The notes under the pieces: generated by a model
The model's database searches: none
Told to the model about the DNA's origin: nothing
What the model saw: only the letters and a program-made list of their open reading frames with translations
Shown: piece by piece, positions 43,299-52,368 of the stretch
Numbering within the stretch: the first letter of the stretch is position 1
Layout of the letters: each line of letters begins with the position of its first letter
Translations under genes and position numbers: made by a program
NCBI GenBank assembly: GCA_902500755.1
Contig: CABVRV010000006.1
Coordinates: 1 to 64,000 of the forward strand
Origin: an uncultured Nitrospira sp.
GTDB lineage: Bacteria > Nitrospirota > Nitrospiria > Nitrospirales > Nitrospiraceae
Length of the DNA stretch: 64,000 nucleotides
Direction of reading: 5' to 3'

Positions 43299-44205
43299 TC
43301 TGGTTAGGAGTGCCTTCATCGACTCCGGTGTTCCAGGACAAGAGAAAACGCCTCCGATCGGCTCTATTGTCTCCTATAGGAAAGACGATTTGGATCGGGT
43401 TTGCACTCACTCCATAACGTTTAAATGAGAGCTGCCTCGCATCCCGAAACTCGTCGCCGAATTTTACTAAAGTATCACGATTCCAGGCCGTGGGTTGAGG
43501 GTTGCTGACTCGATCGACGAAGTCGAGGACCCACTCGTAGGCCATTTTGACCTGCCCATCAGGACTGGACACTTGGCGAACTGCCGACAAATCCTGATAA
43601 AGAGATACAGCCGGATTCTCGCTACTTGAAACCGGCGCAAGGCTGGATACTAGATAGGGTCCACCGTTCTTTTGAATTTTGGGAAGCGCATTGAGAATTG
43701 CTTGCGCCCGTTCATAGTTGTATTGCTGAAGAATCTCTTCCGCCTTCGGTTCTGAGAGTGCGCTGGTCACTGGAATATACATCGCGTTGAGCGACTGTGG
43801 GCGATACCGTTGCGCCAGTCCTCCAAGATCTGGAAATTCCTTTAAGCAGGACGAAATAACTGCGAGATAAATGGGCTTGGTCTCAGGGGTCGGGGGTGAC
43901 TCGAATAGTACATAGCTATAGAGCCCATAGCCAGCCACCTCAGCTTGATCACCGATCAGAAGAGCTCTTCCCGTTATCTTGCTTCGATCTTGGGCAATCT
44001 TTGGGCCGCCTTGACTGGCAAGCCCTGCGCCACAGGCAACCAACGTACTCGCTAACACAGCAAGTGCAACGGTTTTAGCCACCTGCGACCAGATAGAATT
44101 TGAACTGCTGCAGCTGGTTCCGGAAGCGGTTGGGAATAGGCTCACCCATGATGTTGTGGATGTCATATTTCGCCTCACATCAGCCCTCCCGTATAGTCGC
44201 GTCAT
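43279..44205 (-). CDS. Lipoprotein of unknown function
   Basis: About 308 residues. A hydrophobic segment with a lipobox (LAVLASTLVACGAG) lies unusually far (about 60 residues) from the ATG at 44205, which overlaps the metalloprotease stop (ATGA). A start at 44166 would shorten the leader. The mature part contains YLAVISSCLKEFPDLGGLAQ, YNYERAQAILNALPKIQKNG, and VFPIGDNRADRRRFLLSWNT near the end, and I do not recognise a family. It probably works with the metalloprotease at the envelope. Its last 20 bp overlap the end of the TIR-STAND gene on the other strand. Confidence 0.62.
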   Translation of the reverse strand: MTRLYGRADVRRNMTSTTSWVSLFPTASGTSCSSSNSIWSQVAKTVALAVLASTLVACGAGLASQGGPKIAQDRSKITGRALLIGDQAEVAGYGLYSYVLFESPPTPETKPIYLAVISSCLKEFPDLGGLAQRYRPQSLNAMYIPVTSALSEPKAEEILQQYNYERAQAILNALPKIQKNGGPYLVSSLAPVSSSENPAVSLYQDLSAVRQVSSPDGQVKMAYEWVLDFVDRVSNPQPTAWNRDTLVKFGDEFRDARQLSFKRYGVSANPIQIVFPIGDNRADRRRFLLSWNTGVDEGTPNQIKVLEK

Positions 44206-45188
44206 GATATTCCGATACCTGGTAATAGAGCAGAAGCTTCCTGGTTTTTCCCGTTCTTGACTATCTCGGCGTAATCTTTCTTGGCTGTCGACATGCACTG
44301 ATTCTCGATATGGGTGAGACGATCGTCGTCGATGGGGTGGTCGTTTAGGAACTGAGGCATCGCGCTTGGGCTTTCGTCATTTAGTGCCTTCATTCTCCGC
44401 CAAAACCCCTTGATCTTCTCCGGATCGTACCCAGCTTTGGTTGCCAGCTCCAGTCCAAGACAGTCTGCCTCATCTTCCTGCGATCGCTGCCAGTGCGGCC
44501 GCACTCCGAATAGGTACCCCACTCCTAACGCACCAGCTACCGGTCCAACAACTTTTGGATCTACCTCGCCCATTCCCGAAGCAATTGCCGGCCCAAGAGT
44601 CGTTGCTGCCACGGCGACATCACCGGTGAGGCGTTTGAGTTCATGCTGTTTGAGGACATGGGCCATCTCATGTCCCAATATGGCTGCTAACGCGCCCTCA
44701 TTTTGTGCGACAGGGAACACTCCATCATAAATAACAATCCCACCCCCAGGAAACGCTTTGGCCATAGCAATATTTTCTTTTAGTGTATTGAGTTGCCAAT
44801 CCATTTTTTGGGCGACCTCGCCGTACGTCTGGTCGGTCTGTGCAGCTGCCTTGAGCAGGTCAAAGATTCGGGCCATTTGGTCCGTCACTCTAGGTTCCGT
44901 TTCTTTTTGACTTTCTTTTCGTAGAATTTCAAAGTGATAGAATGCATTCCCCAATTTTGCCACGGCTGAGGGAGGGACAGAAATGGGTACATCTTTAAGC
45001 AGTTGCCCTGCTACAGACAGGCCCGCCATCCCGCCTCCTGGCGTCCCGCTTTGTGCTGTCTGGCCTGCTGCCACCTGGCCTCCTACCTTCATGACTTCTG
45101 TAAGGTTGACCTTGTCACAGGCAGCCACAGAGATGAATAAGCACAGGGCCGCACTTGAGAATCCTACGATAGATTGCCGCTTCATCAT
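44202..45188 (-). CDS. M48-family zinc metalloprotease, lipoprotein
   Basis: A 328-residue protein with a lipoprotein signal (SAALCLFISVAACDK). It has the M48 zinc site HEMAHVLKQHE and the downstream ExxAD-like third-ligand region SQEDEADCLGLELATKAGYD. DHPIDDDRLTHIE matches the family's DHP motif. It resembles BepA/LoiP-type proteases that clear misassembled outer-membrane proteins. A clear AGGAGG lies upstream. It forms a two-gene unit with the lipoprotein after it and faces the GTPase-TIR module. Confidence 0.88.
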   Translation of the reverse strand: MMKRQSIVGFSSAALCLFISVAACDKVNLTEVMKVGGQVAAGQTAQSGTPGGGMAGLSVAGQLLKDVPISVPPSAVAKLGNAFYHFEILRKESQKETEPRVTDQMARIFDLLKAAAQTDQTYGEVAQKMDWQLNTLKENIAMAKAFPGGGIVIYDGVFPVAQNEGALAAILGHEMAHVLKQHELKRLTGDVAVAATTLGPAIASGMGEVDPKVVGPVAGALGVGYLFGVRPHWQRSQEDEADCLGLELATKAGYDPEKIKGFWRRMKALNDESPSAMPQFLNDHPIDDDRLTHIENQCMSTAKKDYAEIVKNGKNQEASALLPGIGIS

Positions 45189-45494
45189 CCACCTCCTGAA
45201 AGTATAATGTCCATTGACCTATTGTGATCTCTTCAATCTCCTTACCTAATGACCACCATCACTAGTAATACGAATAAGTAGCAATACACATACCTGCTAG
45301 CTCAAATCTTGTGTAGGCGAGGAAGCCGATTAAATTCTAATAACTTATGCACACTGATTTTTGTTTTGTTCAATGATGATACATAGGAGGAATCGAAAGA
45401 GATACGTAGCTGAATCTGAAAAGATACGTGCGGTATCTGATCCGGTCCACGATCGATTAGACGGGCGGAATGCGGAGTACAGGGCAGCGTGTGG
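45189..45494. other. Intergenic region between metalloprotease and sigma-54 activator genes
   Basis: About 300 bp, AT-richer than its surroundings. It must hold the metalloprotease promoter on the minus strand. I see no gene and no clear conserved motif apart from the metalloprotease ribosome-binding site. Confidence 0.4.
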
Positions 45495-46832
45495 TTATTG
45501 CAGGTGGTGTTTTGCCATCCGGTATCGAAGTGTATTGCGGGTCATTTTGAGAAGCCGGCTGGCTTCCGAGACGTTGCCCGATGCCTTTTGTAGGGCTTCT
45601 TCGAGCATCTTTTTTTCCATCTCTTGAAACGAAAGCCCAAAGGCCAGTAGGGATGGCTTGGGTTCTGTACTGATGTGATTAATCGCGGAAGGAGTCTTCA
45701 CGGATGTCGGCAAATGATGTGGCTGGATGACGTCTTCTTTGCACGTGATCGTGAGCCACTCAACGACATTGTGCAGTTCCCGAACGTTACCGGGCCAATC
45801 GTGATTCCTAAGAACGGCAAGGGCTGATGGCGCGATGGCTTTGAGACGGCATCCTCGTTCCCTTCTTACACGCTCCAGAAAAATCAATAAAATTGGTTCA
45901 ATGTCATCGAGCCGTTCGCGCAACGGTGGAATACGCAATTGATACACATTCAGCCGATAGTAGAGGTCGAGGCGAAACCGGCCGGCCTTGATCTGAGCCA
46001 GCAGGTCCTCATTGGTGGCGGCGATAATACGGATGTTGATTGTATGGCTGCGCGTATCGCCTAAGGGATCGATGGTGTGGTTTTCCAGCACACGCAGCAG
46101 TTTGGCCTGAGCCGTTGAGCTCATTTCGCCGATTTCGTCGAGAAACAGCGTGCCTCCCTCCGCCAGCTGGAATCGGCCAGGCTTGGCCCGCTTCGCATCG
46201 GTAAAGGCACCCGATTCATAACCGAATAATTCGGACTCTAAGAGATTTTCCGGGATGCCGGCACAATTCAGCGCAACTAAGGGGCCGGTGGCTCGTTGGC
46301 TATCACGATGAATGGCCTCTGCGAGCAGTTCTTTCCCGGTTCCGCTTTCCCCTGTAATGAGGACGGTGGCATCGGTCGATGCCACTTCTCTGGCCAGTTG
46401 CTTCATCAGGTTCATCTGCGGCGAGACGCTAATGATTGAGGTGAACGGGTCCTGTGATGAGGATGAGGGAGAAAGCGAAGGGTAACTGAGCACCCGAGCA
46501 ATAGTGGCTTGTAGATCATTCAGAAGAATGGGCTTGGTGAGGTAATCCGCCGCGCCGGCACGCATGATCTCGACTACATCCTTGACAGAGTGACGGTTTC
46601 CGATGACCAGTACGGGCGGGGCTTCAGGGATCTGACGTGTGTATTCCAGAAGAGGCGCCAGAACAGGAGGATTCCCCTCCCCAATTACCAAGGTGGGTAA
46701 GACTTCTGACCAGAGGCTGAGTCCCTCCGATACAGTGGACGTCTCGATAATCTTGGCATGAGGGGACGCGATTTGAAGGAGTCGCTTAAGGTCCGGGTCT
46801 TTCGAGAGCAAGAGAAATGTATGAGGGTTCAT
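45495..46832 (-). CDS. Sigma-54-dependent activator with degenerate receiver domain
   Basis: A 445-residue NtrC-type regulator. The receiver (1-120) keeps Lys100 of the LTKP motif, but the phospho-acceptor Asp position reads TLVIGEG (Gly51), so phosphorylation there is impossible. The AAA+ domain has Walker A GESGTGKE (161-168), Walker B LFLDEIG and R-finger region; the sigma-54 contact loop reads GAFTDA instead of GAFTGA (208-213). A Fis-type helix-turn-helix ends the protein (GNVSEASRLLKMTRNTLRYR). No partner kinase is adjacent. Target genes are unknown; the cytochrome/NirK group lies just upstream. Confidence 0.9.
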   Translation of the reverse strand: MNPHTFLLLSKDPDLKRLLQIASPHAKIIETSTVSEGLSLWSEVLPTLVIGEGNPPVLAPLLEYTRQIPEAPPVLVIGNRHSVKDVVEIMRAGAADYLTKPILLNDLQATIARVLSYPSLSPSSSSQDPFTSIISVSPQMNLMKQLAREVASTDATVLITGESGTGKELLAEAIHRDSQRATGPLVALNCAGIPENLLESELFGYESGAFTDAKRAKPGRFQLAEGGTLFLDEIGEMSSTAQAKLLRVLENHTIDPLGDTRSHTINIRIIAATNEDLLAQIKAGRFRLDLYYRLNVYQLRIPPLRERLDDIEPILLIFLERVRRERGCRLKAIAPSALAVLRNHDWPGNVRELHNVVEWLTITCKEDVIQPHHLPTSVKTPSAINHISTEPKPSLLAFGLSFQEMEKKMLEEALQKASGNVSEASRLLKMTRNTLRYRMAKHHLQ

Positions 46833-47104
46833 CGGAGTGCTCCCTTAGCCTAGCCTCCTATCAAACCATCGAAATTACTTGTAGCCTACACCTCTGTCCG
46901 TAACGAAAGAAAGGGGTGGGATGATGACGACTCGCTCATCGAGGACTACCGTGGCAGCGATTATTTTCAACGAACTGGATATGGTCGAGCAGGCAAGAAC
47001 CCAATAACGTCCGGCAAGATGCTTCTTGATCTCTCTTCCCGGAGTTACTGGAAGCAGATCAGAATATGGGCAGACGGTAAGTGGCACTCACCGTCGAGAT
47101 GAAG
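46833..47104. other. Intergenic region upstream of the sigma-54 activator gene
   Basis: Part of the 340-bp gap between the regulator and the cytochrome c gene. Short frames here have no recognisable product. It presumably contains the promoter of the regulator on the minus strand. Confidence 0.35.
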
Positions 47105-47142
47105 GGCGAGCTGTCGGTGAAACGTTCGACCGACAGCTCGCC
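47105..47142 (-). terminator. Hairpin downstream of the cytochrome c gene
   Basis: A perfect 14-bp stem (GGCGAGCTGTCGGT with its complement at 47129-47142) around a 10-nt loop lies 33 bp beyond the cytochrome stop codon. A terminator is likely, though no T-run follows on the minus strand. Confidence 0.7.
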
Positions 47143-47174
47143 GTCACAGGTACCTTAGGAAAATTCCTCAGTCG

Positions 47175-47633
47175 CTATTCGTTGTCCTTACAGAACCCCC
47201 GTTCGTAGGCGATGATCGTCCAAGCTTCTTCTTCTGTGAGTACGCCGCCCTTCACAAGGGCCGGCATGCCGGTACCTGGGCTCCCATTCTTAACCACCCA
47301 GAACAGCTCACCATCGTTTCGCTTCTTATGGAACTTACAGTTCGTGAGATTTCGGGGGCCCGGCGACAACAACAGTCCTCCGGCACCTTCACCATTTCCA
47401 TTCTGACCGTGACAATTCGCGCAGGTGCCTTTGCCCTCATAAAGTTCTTTGCCTTTAGCGAGTATCTCCGGTGTGACGGTGATCGGGCTCTTCATTTTGC
47501 GGGCCTCGCCACGCTCAGCATCCGGGACACGCGGCTTCAATGGATCGGCTTCGGGACCGGCCCATCCTGTCGCACTCCACGACGCGACGGCGACTATGCA
47601 ACACACTGTCATGACCAAACGCTTACCTCTCAT
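47175..47633 (-). CDS. Periplasmic monoheme cytochrome c
   Basis: The 152-residue protein has a signal peptide (RGKRLVMTVCCIVAVASWSATGWAG). The mature part has one heme site CANCH (GKELYEGKGTCANCHGQNG) and a likely axial Met in GTGMPALVKGGVLTEEEAW, so it is a class I cytochrome c. ATG 47633 is preceded by AAGGAGG. It lies downstream of the globin and NirK genes on the same strand, but a strong hairpin separates them. It may donate electrons to NirK or serve nitrite oxidation. Confidence 0.88.
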   Translation of the reverse strand: MRGKRLVMTVCCIVAVASWSATGWAGPEADPLKPRVPDAERGEARKMKSPITVTPEILAKGKELYEGKGTCANCHGQNGNGEGAGGLLLSPGPRNLTNCKFHKKRNDGELFWVVKNGSPGTGMPALVKGGVLTEEEAWTIIAYERGFCKDNE

Positions 47634-47812
47634 GATTCCTCCTTGGTAAGTACCACTGATGTTGCCGCAAGATGGCTCCCAGCGTCGTATGTACGGCGGC
47701 GCCAGTCTTGTCGACATGATAACACGATATTGTCCTAAGTGGCAGTGCCCATGTCCTGTGGAGAATGATTAGGTGGAAGCAGAAGCAGAGGCCAGTCTAC
47801 CAGCATGAGGAC

Positions 47813-47849
47813 CTCGCCGGTCCAGACCTGTTCGGTCTGGACCGGCGAG
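47813..47849 (-). terminator. Very strong hairpin downstream of the globin gene
   Basis: A perfect 16-bp stem (47813-47828 with 47834-47849) with a 5-nt loop lies 42 bp beyond the globin stop codon. It is GC-rich and lacks a T-run on the minus strand. Confidence 0.78.
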
Positions 47850-47891
47850 CGACTAACTTGGGACTACCGCAGCGTTCACCACTGCGAGTCG

Positions 47892-48335
47892 TCAGGGAAC
47901 TTCGACAATATCACTCTTCATTGGTCCGAGGACGGCGAGCAACTCACCCTTTTCTTTCTCCGGTACGTTGAAGGTATCCAGTGCACTGACGAGGTCCTCC
48001 ACGAGTGCGTTGAAGGCAGCTGTGGTGACCTTCATGCCCTTGTGCGTCGTCTTCATGTCTCGACCTGAGTAGGTGCAGGGGCCACCGCTCGCCGCACACA
48101 CCTGTTCAACCAAGAGCTTGTTCAGCTTCTTCAGGTCGGTGGTCGCGAAATAGCCGTTAATGCGCTTATCCGCTCCCACGTTGCCGATGAACTTGGTGAC
48201 GACGGCCTGAATCGCGCCTTGCCCGCCGAGCCGCTCATACAGCGACCGATCTGCGGCAAAGGATGGGGTGCTGCTCAAGGTCCATGCTGCCGCTATTGCG
48301 ACAGCCGCACAAACAATCTGCTTGCTCAATGTCAT
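47892..48335 (-). CDS. Periplasmic group I truncated hemoglobin
   Basis: A 147-residue protein with a signal peptide ([25 protein letters not shown]) and a truncated-globin fold. [20 protein letters not shown] forms the A/B helices, and the proximal His lies in [23 protein letters not shown] pair of cysteines may form a disulfide. Secretion is unusual for globins and suggests nitric-oxide or oxygen handling in the periplasm. It follows nirK by 49 bp on the same strand, and NirK makes nitric oxide, so a detoxifying role fits. ATG 48335 has AAAGGAG upstream. Confidence 0.85.
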   Translation of the reverse strand: MTLSKQIVCAAVAIAAAWTLSSTPSFAADRSLYERLGGQGAIQAVVTKFIGNVGADKRINGYFATTDLKKLNKLLVEQVCAASGGPCTYSGRDMKTTHKGMKVTTAAFNALVEDLVSALDTFNVPEKEKGELLAVLGPMKSDIVEVP

Positions 48336-48384
48336 ATCGTCTCCTTTGTGTAAGAATAAAATAACTACATGGCGCACTGACTGA

Positions 48385-49338
48385 CTATGGATTCCAAGGG
48401 GTGTTTGGCATCAACTGGCCCTTATAGTCCTTGGGATTCTCGTTCGCGATCACCACCGCAATCGCACCTCGCAGGGCGCTCGTTAAGGAGTGAGTCACGA
48501 CCGGATACGCCCCCGGTGACTCAGCAATCATATCGAACGTGGCTGCGCTGCCTGGTCCGACCACGTACGTCTGGACTCCCGTGAACTTGTTGGCCGGATT
48601 GCCGCTTTCATAGACATTGTCCCAGATTTCGGCGATCGGATGGAGCGCAGAGAACTCGTTCGGGCCGGCGTTCACAAAATAGATTCGGACCCGCTCGCCC
48701 ACCTTGACTTCCAACGGTTCCCCTCCAGGCATAAAGGGATGGTGCTTGAAGATACCGCCGTTGAAGATCGTATAATCAAATTTCCGATCGAACATCGCCT
48801 GCACGTTGTCTGGATTTTGCCACAGCTCGGATTGCACGAGGACAAATTCCCGATCGGCTTTGGGCCAGGCACGTGAATCCTTCGGATCGACAATAATCGC
48901 ACCGAACATGCCGCGGGCCACGTGCTGGATCATTGGGCTCGCGCCGCAGTGGTAGAAGAACACGCCGGGTTTCTTCGCCACGAAGGTGAACTTGTGTGTG
49001 TCTCCCGGTCCAACCGTACGGTGATAGTTCTTCAAGAAATCGAGCTCGGCCGCATGAAAGTCCATCGAATGCGGGAATGAATTCTTCTTGTCGCCGATCA
49101 GGGTGAAGTTCACGGTATCGCCTTCGGTGACCCGGACGACTGGACCTGGCATCTGACCGTTAAAGGTCCAGGCCTTGTACTTGGTCCCGTTACCGTCGAT
49201 GACGATTTCGGATTCGGTCGCCGTGAATGTGACATCGTGAACTTTTGCCCCTGCGGACCCAGGCATGGTGATGCACCCGCTGGCTCCCAACAGGACACCA
49301 AGTCCTAGGGTTAATGTGAGTACACGAAACCTCTGCAT
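48385..49338 (-). CDS. nirK: Copper-containing nitrite reductase
   Basis: A 317-residue two-cupredoxin enzyme that reduces nitrite to nitric oxide in the periplasm. All ligands can be placed: type-1 copper His90, Cys131, His139, Met144; type-2 copper His95, His130, His283; catalytic Asp93 and His233. Motifs are FPHSMDFHAA, FFYHCGASPMIQHVARGMFG and ALHPIAEIWD. The signal region ends LLGASGC, a possible though imperfect lipobox. NirK is common in Nitrospira. The truncated globin downstream is probably co-transcribed. Confidence 0.93.
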   Translation of the reverse strand: MQRFRVLTLTLGLGVLLGASGCITMPGSAGAKVHDVTFTATESEIVIDGNGTKYKAWTFNGQMPGPVVRVTEGDTVNFTLIGDKKNSFPHSMDFHAAELDFLKNYHRTVGPGDTHKFTFVAKKPGVFFYHCGASPMIQHVARGMFGAIIVDPKDSRAWPKADREFVLVQSELWQNPDNVQAMFDRKFDYTIFNGGIFKHHPFMPGGEPLEVKVGERVRIYFVNAGPNEFSALHPIAEIWDNVYESGNPANKFTGVQTYVVGPGSAATFDMIAESPGAYPVVTHSLTSALRGAIAVVIANENPKDYKGQLMPNTPWNP

Positions 49339-49772
49339 AGTAGCCTCCCTTTAGATTTTTATGGAAATGAGACGCTGCGCTGACAAGCACGGCTAGTTTT
49401 GGCCCCCTCCATCACTCGTCGAGCAAACGCCGGGTCAACTATCTACCAAATTTAGAAGAAAAAATACATTGTTCTTGGCAGCGTAAGCAAATTTTTTTTA
49501 ACGCACGCCAACAATCACATGCAGCATGTACCATCCCCTACCTTGCAAGTGATAGCAGCCGCCACCCTCCAAGCACAATGCGTACCACCAGTGTTGTCGC
49601 TCAGAGGTGTCTATAATTTCCATGGAAAATTGATCACCTACAGGCGCCAGACTAGATTCTGCTGATAAGGCATGGATTCAAATGTTTAAGGATGGCGAGA
49701 ACCTAAAAAGATACACTTTGTATCTAATTCGATTCGCGCTAGTACGTAGTGAGAAACGTTGGAGGGGTACGC
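49339..49772. other. Intergenic region upstream of nirK
   Basis: About 430 bp between nirK and queG, both on the minus strand. It includes T-rich and A-rich tracts around 49455-49500 and must hold the nirK promoter. I looked for sigma-54 and FNR-type sites and found none that fits well. No gene is apparent. Confidence 0.4.
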
Positions 49773-50774
49773 TCACTTCATGTTGCGTTGCGCGATGGCC
49801 GCGTTTCGGCGAAGCCCATGGAGCTTTGCTCGACGGATCGGGCTTTGTTGAAAGAGCGTGGCAAAGGTCGATTCATCCAGCTCGGAAAGTTTCTTCAGGT
49901 CGGGCGAGAGGGTCCAATCGGACGGTTGAAAGGCCTCTTCACGAGTGGGCTCAGCTCGTAGGTTGAACGGACAGACGTCAAGGCAATCATCACAACCAAA
50001 AATCTTGTTCCCCATACCAGTTTGCAGCTCATGAGGGATACCGGTCGCATCGCCACGTCGTTCGATGGTGAGGTAGGAAATGCAACGAGCGGCGTCGACG
50101 ACATAGGGTTCGGTGATGGCCTTCGTCGGGCAAGCCTGAATACAGAGCGTGCAGCTCCCACAGAGATCGGTCGCCGGCTCATCGGCGTCAAGCTCCAACG
50201 TCGTCAGGATTTCTCCCAGCAACAGCCAGGAGCCGTGTTCGGCTGAGACGAGATTGGAATGTTTGCCGATCCAGCCAAGACCAGCCCGTTCGGCCCAGGC
50301 TTTTTCCATGATCGGGCCGGTATCCACGTAACAACGAGTGCGCGCGTCGGGTGCCCGGGCGTGAACAAATTTTTCAAGGTGCTGAAGACGGCGAAGCAGG
50401 ACCTTGTGGTAGTCCTTCCCCCAGGCATACCGGGCGATACGGCCATAGCCGGGCTGTTCGTCGGCGCGATGTTCGGTGAGGTAGTTGACTCCTACCGAGA
50501 TAATCGAACGGCAGCCCGGAAGCACATGACGAGGGTCGGCACGTTTCTCCGGGGTGCGTTCCATCCAGGCCATGCTTCCATGATAGCCGTGCCGGAGCCA
50601 CTCGCTAAGACGATCGAAGAGGCGCTGAGGTAAGGAGGTTGCATGATTCTCACTCGAACCAATGCTCAAGTTTCCGACGGTCGAAATCGGGGCGCTGTCG
50701 TCAATGCGAGCGATGCCGACCGCGTCAAATCCCAGCGTACGTGCTTCTTGCTTGATCGTCGCTGTCAGGGACAT
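49773..50774 (-). CDS. queG: Epoxyqueuosine reductase
   Basis: The 333-residue cobalamin and iron-sulfur enzyme carries out the last step of queuosine synthesis in tRNA. The two 4Fe-4S motifs are CGSCTLCIQACP and CDDCLDVCPFN. The segment YCYVDTGPIMEKAWAERAGLGWIGK-like (RCYVDTGPIMEKAWAERAG) is characteristic of QueG. A small exported-protein gene lies 14 bp upstream on the same strand. Confidence 0.94.
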   Translation of the reverse strand: MSLTATIKQEARTLGFDAVGIARIDDSAPISTVGNLSIGSSENHATSLPQRLFDRLSEWLRHGYHGSMAWMERTPEKRADPRHVLPGCRSIISVGVNYLTEHRADEQPGYGRIARYAWGKDYHKVLLRRLQHLEKFVHARAPDARTRCYVDTGPIMEKAWAERAGLGWIGKHSNLVSAEHGSWLLLGEILTTLELDADEPATDLCGSCTLCIQACPTKAITEPYVVDAARCISYLTIERRGDATGIPHELQTGMGNKIFGCDDCLDVCPFNLRAEPTREEAFQPSDWTLSPDLKKLSELDESTFATLFQQSPIRRAKLHGLRRNAAIAQRNMK

Positions 50775-50788
50775 CGGTCACTCGGGAA

Positions 50789-51163
50789 TTAGTGCAGGGC
50801 GGAACAGTCAAAGCGGACGCTAAAGTGGGCTGAACAGCGGACTGATTGGCATCGGCCGCATGCGCCGACAATTTTCGTTTTCCAATCAGTCTCTTTTTCA
50901 TTGAATCGACACTGGAGTCGGCCGGCCTTTGAGATGGTAGTCCAGGGCTGCTTGGTGCCTGGGACATGGGCGACCAGACAGCCTTGCGGGAATGGGACCT
51001 GACAGAGCCGCGCGGTTTCGCCTTTTTCCATCAAGAAGCTACATGAGAGTTCCGTTGTGGCTCGTGAATCTTCCGGTTCCTGTGCACTGGCATCGAAAGG
51101 TATCACCGGTATGAGCAACAGGAGCGAGGTGAACGCAGAAACCATGGACCATTGTGAAATCAT
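50789..51163 (-). CDS. Small exported cysteine-rich protein
   Basis: A 124-residue protein with a signal peptide (SAFTSLLLLIPVIPFDASAQE). The mature part has seven cysteines (LSCSF; ARLCQVPFPQGCLVAHV; LQCRFNE; ACGRCQSVRCS; FDCS), suggesting disulfides. No family is recognised. It lies 14 bp upstream of queG and is probably co-transcribed. Confidence 0.6.
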   Translation of the reverse strand: MISQWSMVSAFTSLLLLIPVIPFDASAQEPEDSRATTELSCSFLMEKGETARLCQVPFPQGCLVAHVPGTKQPWTTISKAGRLQCRFNEKETDWKTKIVGACGRCQSVRCSAHFSVRFDCSALH

Positions 51164-51255
51164 CGTTGTAGGATCGTAGCACAGTCGTTCGTCTTGCGGC
51201 CATGGAGGGGGCCGCGTAGAATCCTCTCCCAGCTTCTGGCAGCCAAGGAGGTTCT

Positions 51256-52368
51256 ATGCTCGCGACGCGGATCACGCAAAAGGAGGGCATGTTCTATTTC
51301 ATCGCCTATAAGGCCGGTGAACTCTTGAACAAGGTTCGGTTTACGAGCCGATACTATTTTGAGGGTGAAGAGATCGAACAGGCCAAGCTCTCTGAACACG
51401 ATGATGTGGCCCAGTTTATTGCGGGAATCGAGCGGAGTGAAAAAGGTTTTCAGCGTGTCCTGAATCGCCAGAAGATTAAGCAGATCGTCAATTTTTATGA
51501 GACCGTCGTGGCCCAACCAATGATTCCGGGCACGGTGCTCCTCTTTACCGATGAAACGCTTCGCTTCCAAAAAGCAGACGGCTCGGATTCAATCGGCCAC
51601 CTGAGCGAGCCGAAGGGAAAATATCTGGTGATCGACGGGCAACATCGACTCGCCGGCTTGCACTTTTTTCATGAGAAACATCCAGATCAAAGCGCACAGG
51701 TCGAAGTGCCGTGTCTGCTCTTCGATGGACGGAGCGCGGATTTCGCCACGGAGATGTTCGTGATCATCAATTCGACCCATACGCGGATCAACCGGTCGCA
51801 TTTGGTCGATCTCTACGAGAAAGTCTCGTGGGAGAGTCCGGAAAAGAAATTTGCCGCAAAGGTCGTTAATCTCTTGTACGGTGAGTCGGACTCCCCGCTG
51901 CAGTACAAGATCAATCGGCTCGGCGGACGGAGCAAGCAGGAAAAGTGGATTCTGCAGTCCGAAGTGTTCAATGAACTGCTGAAGGTCGTGACGGCCCATA
52001 AACGCTGGATGGAATCCCATCTGGGCATGAAGCCTGACCGGTGCTACGCACTGGTTCGTGATTACCTGAAGGGCGTCAAGGATGTCATGGGCGAGGTCTG
52101 GGGAGCCAATGACCGGTATATGTTGACTCGGGATGTGACCCTCAAGGCGCTGATTCGTGTGCTCGACGACCTGATCGTGGATCGTAAGCTCATCACCGAT
52201 TGGGAGGAACAACGCTCGCACAAGCCGTTCGCCGAGCTCGTCAAGCCCTGGGCGCCATTGACTAAAGAGTTTCGGGCCGACGGGTTCTACGAGCGGTTTC
52301 CCGCGAAAGGGCAGCTTGAACGGGTACGAAAGATTCATCAGCGGCTGCTGGATGCCATTGTTGGATAA
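51256..52368 (+). CDS. DGQHR-domain protein
   Basis: A 370-residue protein of the DndB/DGQHR family. The diagnostic motif DGQHR is at 127-131 (YLVIDGQHRLAGLHFF), followed by FVIINSTHTRINRSHLVDLY with the conserved Asn, Thr and Arg. In DNA phosphorothioate (Dnd) systems DndB regulates modification, and many stand-alone relatives have no assigned role. No dndA, dndC, dndD or dndE lies nearby. AGGAGG precedes the ATG. It is followed, overlapping by 17 bp, by a SRPBCC-like protein and then thiE. Confidence 0.82.
   Translation: MLATRITQKEGMFYFIAYKAGELLNKVRFTSRYYFEGEEIEQAKLSEHDDVAQFIAGIERSEKGFQRVLNRQKIKQIVNFYETVVAQPMIPGTVLLFTDETLRFQKADGSDSIGHLSEPKGKYLVIDGQHRLAGLHFFHEKHPDQSAQVEVPCLLFDGRSADFATEMFVIINSTHTRINRSHLVDLYEKVSWESPEKKFAAKVVNLLYGESDSPLQYKINRLGGRSKQEKWILQSEVFNELLKVVTAHKRWMESHLGMKPDRCYALVRDYLKGVKDVMGEVWGANDRYMLTRDVTLKALIRVLDDLIVDRKLITDWEEQRSHKPFAELVKPWAPLTKEFRADGFYERFPAKGQLERVRKIHQRLLDAIVG

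Noticed and set aside
49339..49772. Sigma-54 or FNR-type site upstream of nirK
   Set aside because: The nearest match (TTGGCAGCGTAAGCAA) has the wrong spacing between GG and GC and lies on the other strand; no FNR palindrome was found.
49773..52368. A 7-deazaguanine DNA modification (Dpd-like) system, suggested by queG beside a DGQHR protein
   Set aside because: QueG acts on tRNA queuosine, the genes are on opposite strands, and no dpdA, helicase or nuclease partners are present.
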